DNA of 64,000 nt, taken from positions 17,403,999 to 17,467,998 of the forward strand of contig NC_092565.1 of NCBI RefSeq assembly GCF_037975245.1. Direction: 5' to 3'. The notes under the pieces were generated by a model that was given only the letters and a program-made list of their open reading frames with translations, ran no database searches and was not told the origin of the DNA. Shown here piece by piece: positions 12,701 through 24,700 of this stretch. The DNA comes from Apostichopus japonicus (lineage: Eukaryota; Echinodermata; Holothuroidea; Aspidochirotida; Stichopodidae). Every line of letters starts with the position of its first letter. Position 1 is the stretch's first letter. A program made the translations under genes and the position numbers.

Positions 12701-15700
12701 TGTGACAAGTTACCAATGACCAAGGCTAAGTTGTCAAAAGCGCTACGATCTCGATGTAGCAGCACTATATAAGTGTCTAATATGTATGTTTGTGTGTACA
12801 TGGTTCCCCATGAATTCTGGAAAATGGGAAAAGGCTGGAAAAAGTAAATCAGATGAAAAAAAACTCTTTTCTAGTTCTTGGAAAGCCCTTGAATTTTGCA
12901 GTTTTAGTCTTGAAGAGTGAGGCAAAATCCTCATTTGAATACTTTGTCATATATGGTATGAAAGGGTTTTATAAGAATTATTTGGGATGGTAAATTTATT
13001 AAAGGCATAAAATCAAACTGTTGTCAGATGAAAGTTAATAGCTACAGCAGTTCATGTTTAGGATTCATGGTTCTATGAACGTCCCCCTCACCAACATTAA
13101 TGAAAGAGGTTAGCATACATTTTGTAAGAGTTCTGGTTGTTTGACATACGAATAATAGGATAATACTATAATAGGTAGTTTAACATTAGGTCATCATTAG
13201 AGTGTAGGTTTCATAGTAAACCGGAATAAACGTTTCACCATGCACCCCCCTGAAATCTGTTCCATTATTCACCTGAAGCACAAAGTTAATACAATGGTAA
13301 AGATAGCCATTTCAATCTACAACTGACCTAAATTGGTATCTAGAACCAAACCTCGGTCTGACAGGTCTCAATAGCTTAGCAAGGGAAGCACAAAATATGA
13401 CTCACATAAGAAATTTAGGCTGATGGTTTAAGCTCAGAAACATGTATACCTTTAATTTAATTGTAATCAGCATTTTCCCTACTTAACAATGGTAATCTGC
13501 CACAAAATACATTTTTGTAGCATTTGGTTTAATTAAATTCTGGAATTGATGTTAAAGAAATTATAAGAGTAATTAAAAAGATTTCCTTGTAACATTATCC
13601 ACTAACAGCATTCTTTTTGCCATTTTGTTTTAATTTCTTGGATAGATCTCAAAACTTGTCATTTGGATTCAGAATGAAGTACTGGACTGGCAACATCAGT
13701 ACTTTGCTGTATTTGAAAGGTAAGAGTTCAGAACATAGAGAAAGGTAACAGTTTGCCTTAGAGGTAACTTATGGCTCAAAACAAGGGCTTGGAGTAATTA
13801 AAGTTTACCTTAAAGGTAATATATAGTGTAAATAGAGAGCCTCAAAACCTTACAAGTTTGTATGATAGGGTAACTTGTAGCTTAATATATGGCATAGCAA
13901 AATAAACTAGATTGCCTGAAAGGTAATGTATTGATCGGTTCAGAAGAAAGTAGAGAAATATACCAGATTGTTTGATATTGAAGTAGCTTATAATTTTAAG
14001 CAAGACCTTAACTCAGAACAGAAGTTTGTTTTATATGAGATCTGTGATAATTGTTACATTCTGCTCCTTGCTTTATTTTCAATTCCTTCCTGTTTCTCAG
14101 CTATTCGGTAGATGTAAACAGCATCGCTTGTCATTCCTTTTACAAGAAGTTGATGGTTGATGTCAGGAAGTTGTACAATCTAATTCAGAGTGACACAGCT
14201 CAAGACCATTCTGTGAGTTTTACAATTGAAGCTAATTAGAGTAATAAAGTAAAGAAAAGATAATCGCTTTCTCACCAAATTCACTGTCGACATGATTATC
14301 TGGAGCAATGTTTTATTTAAGGTCTACGACTTTATTCTTTTCCTACCAAATATTTGTCATTTAGTAGGTAGTTAGCCTCAGGAGTAAAAGACAATAATGA
14401 CTGTAGACTATTGTCTCATTCGAAATAGGCTAGGCTTAATACTCTAGTAATTAAAGCGTGGTAGGCCATGGCTCATTGTTCATGATTATTTTGATAAGCT
14501 GTAGACTTTTTCAGGTTATCATACATTTAACATACATTTATGCAACAAATTAACAGAGAAGTTTCTCTTGAGTCTATTTTGTTGAAGTGAGACAGAAGAT
14601 GCAACCAGACTGCTTTAAAATCAATGGATTGAATGGAACCTAGAAAAACATTGACAAAAGAATTGCCACCAACTAAGTGCTGGATAGCTCAGTTAGTATG
14701 ACTTGCAAACCTGAGGTCACTGGTTCCAACTCATTCTTACCATAATTTCCTTTCCCTTTTCATATTTGTTTATAATTTGAAAGTCAGACTTCTGTTAGTG
14801 TTGTTCCTTTACCTACATATATATATATCTACAGTACACAAAAGAGTCCAGATTTCTCTTGAAATCCCTACTCTGCTGCATTTTTGGTCGTGTCAAATGA
14901 AAGTGGGGTGTGATCTCTGGTTCATGACATCTTATTCAAGACATTGTGGCTTTCTGAGTGGCATTGTCAGCAAAGAAATGACTATACAGGGATCGCTTCA
15001 AACTAAGGGTTGGATCGGATTGTTTGGTAGAGCAAGAACAGGACTTTTAACGCTGAGGTTGAAGGTGCAGATCCCTTTCTGGTCAAATATTTCCTGTCAA
15101 TTAGAACTTGTTAGACCGGGATAGTCTTGGAGAGAACTTGATTTGAACCAGTCATTTCTGATTGAGAAGTCATGGTCTTTACCAACCAAGTGTATCAAGG
15201 CCAAAGTTGATGTCAATTGCTCCATCTTATCTTGCTGAAGGCACTAATATGAAAAGAAAAGTTTCCAAAATATGTAAAGTTACCATCATGCATACCACCA
15301 ACTTAGTAATGTGACCACAGTTTCCTTGTATTTAATAATAGGATAGTCCAGAGGAAAATTAGTTATTGATTGACGAAAGTGGAACATAATTAAAAGAGTT
15401 AGCTGCCAGAATGCAACTATGACATCACATACCTGTGTGCTTTAAGTTCACTAATATGGTGCAATCTGTGACACTTGCAACTATCAATATCTCAATAACA
15501 CTACACATGTAGAAACAACTTTTCAACAATTAGAAACCTTTTCCCCTCTTTCATCACAAATAAATTTTTGCTCTGGACTATCCTTTACAGTTACATGGTC
15601 ATCATTCTTTGCCTGACGAGCGATTTGCTGTTGGGTCTGGAGTGTTTGTTTTACTGTTCCAGAATGTATGATTATCGGTCCAAGAATTGGGTTCCTCTTA

Positions 15701-18700
15701 TAGAAATTATTTTCAAAATTAGTAATAGAAAACTGTATGATGTATTCATTATGTCTTTCCATTTGGTCATTGTCTTCTTTTTCATTGCAGTATGTTGGTT
15801 CCACTGCTGACTTGATTACTTTGGCCAGGAAACTGGACAAGCTTAGTCAGGCCTGGAGTCATATCATCGCACCAAGGTGAGCTGTAAATGGTGGAAAATG
15901 AAGTAAAATGAAGGACCAGCATGAGTTCTATCTCTCAAAATATTGTTGCATAATGTCTTTGATCTAAAGTTAGCATCTGCTTCTCAGGTAGTATGTTTTA
16001 TAGCAAGGACTGAATGTTGTAGAATATTATATAAGTTTTCGTTTGTCGAAGTCCAAAATAACAATGAGTGAAACACTTTAGATAAATTGTTAAAGCTCAC
16101 TACTTTCTGTCAAGGTTTTATGATTTAAGAGTAAATATACAGTATGTATCCAAAGAGGAAAGTAAACATCTGCAAAAAACAAGTGACCATTATGATGAAG
16201 CCTTCAGAATGTAGTAATCATAAGGAAAAAACATGCAAAATGTGTTGCCCTTGGGAATTTATGGACCTCTTGCTAAAATTGAATGTAGAATCCTAATGTC
16301 CTGCCCTCGGGGAAAGTTATGGGCCTCTTACCAAGATTCTTTTCCCCTAGATTAGTTGATCCTCTTTTGAGCTGGCAAATACCAGGGAAGCTCCCACAAC
16401 TTAATCTTGATTAAGGCAAAAACTGAAGCAGGGTTTTCCAAAATGCCTTAGGTTATCAGATGATAAGAAATGAGATGCTTGTGTGGCATTTTCACAGTGC
16501 CTTGCATTTAGCTGGTGACTTAAGGCCTGCAAAAACAACAACTTTTGAGTCAGAGATGAGATAGTGAAGTAAAGTATATCAATTCATTGACCAGTTGCTG
16601 GACGCCGTCAGAAATACAGCAACCTTTTTTAGTTAATAAACAAGGCACTGATAGGGCTCTTAGAATGCCTTCCAGCGACCAATCACACTAGCTCGGCAGT
16701 CTCTCACTCTCCTCTCATTTAATTTTCTCCTTCCTGTGTGTTAAAGATTCTTTCCCATTTGAGTAGTTTGCAATACATGTACTGTAATAAATGTTTAATT
16801 AAGTAACAAAGAAATTTTTCTTTAACTTCTGTTTTCACAGTCAAGAGACCTGGCGGTTTCTCTTCATCCAATTGGCCCATCGTTGGCTGAAACAGATTCG
16901 AAAGGATTTGCACAAATTCATCAAATACAGTGTTGAGAAAGATGATGTAAGCACTTTATGATCAGGTCAATCTCTCAATTTTTGCAGTAATCAACTCACA
17001 GACTGCTCGGTAAATCGTCAGCTTTATTTGAGCTGACACATTTCATATATTCCTGTATGTTATTTGACTCAATTGAAGATATACGTCCTTCTATTTGTCT
17101 CCACAGTTCAAAGGGATGAAGGCTCCTTTACCTTCAGAGGGTGCTGTATCTCCTCCCCAGAGAACTCTGCCGAGCTCCGCAAAGTTCTCCCCGTCTTTTG
17201 GGTCGGCCTTCCGTAGCATCTCACCCCCAGGGAGCAGGGGTCGGAGCCTGCTCTGCATGATACAGCCAGCGTCCGATGACATGGGGGATCCCTTCCTCGT
17301 GGAAGGCTGGCAGAACTCACAGTGGAGAAATACAAAATCTGAGGTATTAAAAGACAGTGCTGCAAAGACTGCAGACGATAATTCAGATAACAGGGTAGTA
17401 TTAGGTCCAGAGCGGTCGAAGGTAACTTCTCCAGACAAGAGCGAGGAAGATGAATCGTACAAGATTCAGTCCATCAGTACTATACGAGACCAAAGAAACG
17501 AAGAAACCAGGACTGCAGGAGGATGGGAAGAGAGTGAAGACCTAGGCGATAATGAGGAGAGAAATAACGTCTCGGCCAGCTTAAATAACTCCTCTGGTTA
17601 TGGGACCAGTGCTCACACCAAGACACCCCTGGTCTCCAGTCTCACCTCAAGTTTTCTGTCATCTGCCATCACGTTGTCTTTCAGTCAGTCGCAGACGCTG
17701 GATTCTCATCTGGAAGAGTCTGTCTCTGTGGTCACTGCCCCATTTTCAGGAAGCGTCTTTGATTTTCTGACGATGATGTCATGTACATCGCAGTTCTTGA
17801 AAGAGCTCTGCGTGGTGCTGTTACCGGAATCGAGAGATTTCTTTGCAGGCGGAGACTTTGAAGCTCTGAGGCGAAGATTGGAGGATCAACGAGCACAGTG
17901 CATGTTGGGTAATGACAAAGAAGAACTCCAAGAGACAGAGGAAGCAGAATTATCTAATGGTGTGGCTAAAACTTTGGAGGAAATCTTATTGAGAAGTCCT
18001 AAAGAGGTAAGTTTTTTTATGTTCTAAATGAAGAAGAAGGAATTACTTTTCTCCAAGATGTTTTCATGTAAAGGCTGTCTCTTAGGAGAATGACTTTCAG
18101 CTGAGTTTTAAATCTAGATTCATTCATTGCTTTGAGATTTTTATTTCACTTAATCTCATAACTTAAAGCTGCAATGAGAAATAATTATTATTAGAGCAAT
18201 TTGGCTAGCATCTTACTTAAATTGACTGGCAAAGTTGCATTTGAAGTAATTCATCAGTGATGAAGTATGAAGATGTGATCATTTGCTCATCAAAAGATTT
18301 TACAAATTGTTAGTAACCATGACAATGAATGATTGATAGATGGATGGATTGATTGATTGATCTATCTGTCTGTCCATCTGAGAATGTGTTGCATTTGTCA
18401 AAACAAACCCAGAGGTACCCATTCCTTTCATCTTTCATCCTAAATCTCTCTTACATAGTCTTAAAAGGAGATGGATCGTATACTGCTTGTATCGTACACA
18501 CGTTGAACTGTCATGTTTTGAATAATGTTTTGAATAAATATTGGGAAAGCTTCATACCCTGAATGAAGATAAGATTAGTTTCATGTCATCAAGTAACCAA
18601 ATATCTTTGAAGGGCAGGTTGACATTGCAAAAGGGGTGATGTTTTGCTTAAATAAAATTCTTTTGTTGATGACAAGGACCTACAGTGAGATTATCCACTG

Positions 18701-21700
18701 CCTTAGTTGTGGATTTTAAGGAAATCTGCATTGTAATAAAGCAAATTGTTAACAAACACTATTATCAGTGCAATTTCTTTGTTCCTAAACTAGTATTTTT
18801 TTATTCTCGATATTGTAGTTAACACTTGTTTCTTTATTAACACCAAGTGCTTCATTTTGTTGTTGTTGTTGTAATCTTAAAGGAATTGTCTGGTGGAAGA
18901 TTTTGATACATTGTCCTTGTAGTTATTATTTTTCTCTTTCTAACCATGTAAAAATTGTCCCCATTCGACGTTTTCTTCTTGTAGAAATCTGGTTTTCAAA
19001 TTCACCAGTTTCTCACCAAAAGTACCGTTTGTTCGAACGCTTCAATATGGTGATTGACGTAGTGCTTGCAGATAGGCAAAACAGGCGACTTGAAGATAGC
19101 ACTCCCATTCCCGCAACAAATACACTCTCACGTGTATGCACATTGGATTGCCTAATATAATGTACATACTCGCGAACGTATATCCTACGATGCCCAGATG
19201 GTGTACTTGTATAGCGTTGCACATAATACACTCACACTCAAACCACAGTTCATAAACTGTTCTTCGAAATTGCTGAAATAAACTTCACGGATCAAATTAA
19301 CAGTAAAAGGAAACTTGAAAAGTATTTGTTACACTGAAAGATGAAACTTGGCGTAATCGTTTTCAGAGCAGAATGTAGCACGGAGAAGCTAACTAAGGCT
19401 TCGCAGAACTGTCCGATTGTAAACGTTAGAGTAGCCTATACGCGCTAACATTCTTCGCGCTGGAGCTGGATAGCGCGATGTATAAACAACGAAGAGTCTG
19501 CTGTTAAAACTTATCTTGTGTTACAGAAAGAACACGAAACCACTGATCTACTACGTATATGGCAGCTTAAGGAGTTTTTTAAATCATATCTAATTTATAA
19601 AAAATTTCACCGGAAATTATGGAAGAAATTTATCGGAATCGTTGTCAGAGCAGAATGTAGCACTGAGAAGCTTAGGCTTCGCAGAACTGTCCGATTGTCA
19701 ACGTTTGAGTATAGCCTACATGCGAACATTCTTCGCATTGGAGCTGGATAGCGCGATGTAAAGCCTAAACAACAAAGAGTCTGCTGTTAAAATTTACCTT
19801 GTGTTACACAAAGACCACGGAACCACCGATCTAGTACATGGCGGCTTAAGGAGTTTTTGAAAACATATCTAATTTCTAAGAAATTTCACCGGAAATTAAG
19901 GAAGAAATTTATCTGTATACAAACGCGGTTTTTGTTGTGATTACCGTATAGGTACTGTGCGGAGGGTGGGTTATGACGCAATCTGCTATGGCAGAGCTGA
20001 CGTCACGTATTGTACTGTTCAAATCATATTTGAAATGTCTATCCTTAACGAATAAAAAATCGTTTCCCTGTCAAACGCAACATTAGCGTTCTCATACTTT
20101 GACAACATGTTTGGAAAATTATTTACTATTTTTTAAGGTAACTTCTTTGGGCCACCAGACAATCCTTTTAACTATATTTTATTATTTATCTGATTGTTAA
20201 ATTAGTTATCTTATATAGATCTCTTAATAGGTTTTATTTTTATTTTTTATTTTTTTATATTTTTATTATCCTTTTGTAATTTTCTTCAGAGAGGTCAGAG
20301 GGCCTCAAGGGAGATGATCAATTTGCTAACATGAGTTCTTTATCCCTATTTAAAGGTTGTCAATGTAATAAATAATAATAATAACAACAATGACAATAAC
20401 AATAATCCATTCTTTTTCCAGATTTTAGAGACATTGATGCCTCTGTATGCAGTATCTTTACTGGCTATGGATCTGTGCTCAACTCCAGCATTAGTCGCCA
20501 AAAAACTGATATCTGACAAGGTTAGACTAACACTTTAAGGTCTACTACAATTTCTGTAATAGTTGGCTGTTCAAACAACTAAAACAATTTAATGATTTAA
20601 TGGGGCCTCTAGAGGCAATATGCAACAAAAACTAATGTAGAACATGTTGTCCTCATTTTCAGATCCATTCTGCACATGCATGAAAACTTCAAAGAGGAGA
20701 GGTCTGTCTGTGTCATTGTTCCTACGTGGACTAACATGACTCTCGACGACCCTATTAATGAGTCACATTGGCATAGCCAGGGTCGAGTGTAGCTCTAAAA
20801 CCAAACCACTCTGACACCTTTCAGCTGTCATCCTAACAAATTACAACCAAATTATTCAACATTTGACCTAATTATGACAGTATTCTACAAGTAACTAGCT
20901 TTAAAAGATATTTTCTTAACCCTGCTTTCATTTTGAGATCCTGTCTCTCAACCAAATTAATTCATACAAGAAGGGGATTGGGTGGGAGGGAGAGGGGTGG
21001 GTAAAGGTGAGACCTTTTTTTATGTAAAGTAATTTTCTTTTTAAACCTTTCCCCCGCCCCCCCCCCCAGGTTCTGGACTTTGTGAATGAGATGCACATGT
21101 CCTACAACCTACCTCACTGTCGCCACCAGAGGGAACCCGTCACTGGTTGTAACGTGTACGTCAATCGCAAAGATGATTACATCTGTGACAGATTTGAACC
21201 GATAACACCGGAGGTGATTATTATTATAAAATTATTATTTTCAAGTCGTTCAAATCATCGGAGCAGTTTGCCATTTGGTTGCTATTATGCAGCAAATTAG
21301 CATAACAACCATGGATCTGATTGCAACAGCAAACTTTGCATTTTCTGGCTTCTGAAGTTAATTGCTTAGCAACATTTTCTGAAAATATTCTTAACGTTTT
21401 CTGGCAAAAACCACATCCTCATAGCACTTTTGTATCATGACGATATGGACTTTTCAAAGTTTTCTTTTTATATATTTTGTAAATGGATCTGGCAACAACA
21501 GAGTTGATGATGTCATCAGGGATCTTCAGCTGAAAATATCTATGTATTTCTTTATAATTTGGCATATCAGTTATCCACAGAGGGAAAGAATACTTCTACA
21601 GCGAGATACACTTTGATGGAATTCATGTATCAGGTTACAAATGAACAAGAAGATTAAAATAATCTAAGTAAAGCTTTTGAAGAGCATTTGCCCAGATGCT

Positions 21701-24700
21701 GTCACAGAACTGTGATCCAGCTTCCTGAAGTAGTTGAAGGTTTAGTCAGTCAAGATATGTTACACTCAATCAAACAGATCTCGAGTTGTGAAACAGTCTT
21801 GTAGCGATCAGATAGCCATTATGCATTCTCAAAGTTTCACAACAATCGAGGACAAAAAAATTAGCAAAACAATAACATTGTTTACATTAATTTTAATCAT
21901 ATGCAAGACAGAATGAACATAAAAAGTCCCTCGATTATTTGAAGTTAATAAAGAAAGAACTTAAGCTAACATAATGTAATTGGATTACTGCATTGCACAC
22001 ATATTCAAACTATTTAGAGCAATCATGTAATGCTTGAACCAATTTTGATATATGTACAAAAATCTCTTCTTTTTTTTGGTAATTCCTGCATGTTTTTGTA
22101 TCAAAGTAATCTATATCTTGCCTCCCCTCTTGTCTGTTTACCATCCTCATTGCTTTATATTCATGAAGGTTGCTCATCCTACCCCTCCCCACCCCCCATC
22201 TGCCTGTAATTCTATTACTGTTAAGTACCTCTCACTACTCTCCTACGGAACATAGATGTGCGTGAGAATCAACAACGTGGAAACTCTGTCGTCGAGTAAG
22301 ATATGGCTCTTCCAAGATTGTCCTCAAACTCACCCGTTTCTGAGTAGTTCCTTGAGAAGGGGAGAAGATGAGGATGGAGAAGGTGTGCAAACTCTCAAAC
22401 TAGAGGACTTGCACTCAGCACAGATAAACATCTTAGCGTATAAGGTAAGATCCTTAAAATACGTTATGGAAATGAGTCATTCGATACAAAGTGAAGGGGG
22501 AAACGAAATACCGTTCTGATAACGTGGGATTTTGGAAGAGATTGTCGTTAAGGATTTATTAATTTTGTGAGTTTATCCCTTACCTTGAAACGTAACGTGT
22601 ACAAAATGAATACGAGTCTTGAACAGTTTTCCTTTTCTGTTTGCTGTAGAGCTATGATTACCGTTTTTTCTGTGCCAAACCTGCAGCTGTGAGCATTTGT
22701 TGGCTACTGCTGGTATAAGTTCTAATTATTACAGAATTTCAGTGAGAGTTTTACACAATGGCAGGACTCGTTATGGGAGAATATGCATAATGATGGTTCA
22801 AAATAGTTGTTATCTTTTTGGCCTTCAGTAAAAAATCTCCTTCTCAAAAACGAACAAATTTAGTTTGATTATCCACATGTTTTTTTTTTATTCTAATAGA
22901 CCATAGAGGATGTTCAGGGTAAGATGAAGGTTTGACGTGCTTAAAAACACTTTGTGACTTGTGATTCTTAGAAACGGTTTTTGGAACATTTTAACCGTAC
23001 TAGGTATCTTTCCTCATTGTAAACAAGATCAAAACATTCCACAGCATGATTCTTAGGGAGTTTTGATAACCTTGACCAAACCTCAGTGATCAAACTGAAA
23101 CAGTTGTTGGAATAGGGTGTTATCGTGGTTGGGGTCATGATGGCTGCTTGGAAAAAGTCTGACTTCAATTCAGATGCTTGCGAGCCATGGAGGTTTTGAA
23201 GGAGGGCACCAGATGGACAATTTGTCTTCCAATGTTGTGATTTTGCTATTGACATTTAAAGTATGAATTAAGTCATTTATCTTGTCATTCTTGAATATAT
23301 TTTGTGAGTAGTCTGTGTTTTCTGGTATTTGCTCTGTTTTAGTGTTTACACGGGTATCCGGGTAATAAAAACAATGCCACAAGAGAACAAAACAAAACAA
23401 TAATTTGTAATTTGATTAAACATAAAAAAGATGTCCCCATGTTTTTGTGTTCGGCATTTGTTCTTCTAGGACTGATATGGAGTGTATGCAGTATGTTACC
23501 TTGTAGCCAATCTGCAGCTCATCAGTGTTTTAATCTAATTGTAAAATTGCCTTTTAGTCTGCGTAACAGGTTCAAAGTTTAAACGTGCTACTGATACTTC
23601 ATACAATATTTTGCGCTGGAGTTGTTTAGTGTACACTGCTTTATGTTATTGCTGTCTACTTGCCTCTGTAGTTAAAACCAGGACTGATGGCATTAAAGGC
23701 ATTGAAGACTCGCCGAGAATCGCCCCACACAGCATGTCGCGCTCTGAAAAAGTTAACTTTCCGTTGCTTGCGAGTGAAGTTTTCTTCTTGTCGCTACAAA
23801 ATGCAGACAGTAATGAAATGTGATACCTTGTTATCTTTTATCTAGACCTGAGATGTCCATCGCTGATATGTACACTGTGTTGTGGATATTGACCGTAGCT
23901 GTATGTATGGACTGTACACTAGTGTCTAATTATCGACGGTAGCAAGCTGTGTATGGATTTTCTGGGATCGATGGTGGTGTCTAACACTTCTGTTACACCT
24001 CATTCATAACTAGGTCAGATTACCCGCATGAGACGTTTCTTTGTGCGCGAGTCTTCACACCCTTTAAGTTGGTCATAAAATTAATTCATTGTTGAGTGTT
24101 AAGAACAAGGACCCATTATTTACATAGTCTAGTCCAAAGGGTATGTTCAGGGCCATACAACGGTTACATGGGATCCAACAACAACAAATTCTTTCTTCCA
24201 CATGACTTACTTTTTTTTTAAAAACACACACAGCAGATTGTAAGGAGTAGTCACATGACAGCATATCAGCCAATCAGAGCCAAGAAACAAACAGATTGAA
24301 AGGGGTTGTAGAAGTTTACTTAAAAAGTTTTACTCTCATCTGGTTTTCTTTGTCAACTCTGTACACAAAGTTTTTTATGTTCTTTTAAATGAATTAGTCC
24401 CCCACCCCTCCTTCCCCTTTTCAATACTTCACTGATAAACAGGCTGCCTTCCTCCCAACCCCCCCCCCCCGCATATAGTTTTCAATTGTTGCTCTCCTTA
24501 AGTAAGTTGAAGTGTCAATTTTACCGTGTATCTAATGACATCAGGCACATGCCTCAGTGCATGAATATCTCTATTTGGTCTGTTGATGTCTTGATTGCCC
24601 ATACGGTTCCTCTTGGCGGATGCATTCACAGCTCGAGCAGTGACACTTTTATTACATTACCACCCCTGATTATGATCTTAAGGTATATTCTAGCAATGGT

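Larger units (their letters stand above)
18007..20421 (+). other. Intron 15
   Basis: 2.4 kb, of which 18881-20167 is a terminal-inverted-repeat element. A short gatt/gatg repeat sits at 18329-18361 and (aat/aac)n at 20380-20405. Confidence 0.6.

Noticed and set aside
14680-14740. tRNA-like sequence in intron 12
   Set aside because: Some A/B-box likeness only; no cloverleaf and no clear SINE body or tail.
17091-17462. Minus-strand ORFs of 85 and 123 codons
   Set aside because: Antisense shadows of exon 15, which has splice sites and frame continuity.
22968-23400. Two minus-strand ORFs in intron 18
   Set aside because: No recognisable motif, no splice context, and frames conflict; chance or old repeat.
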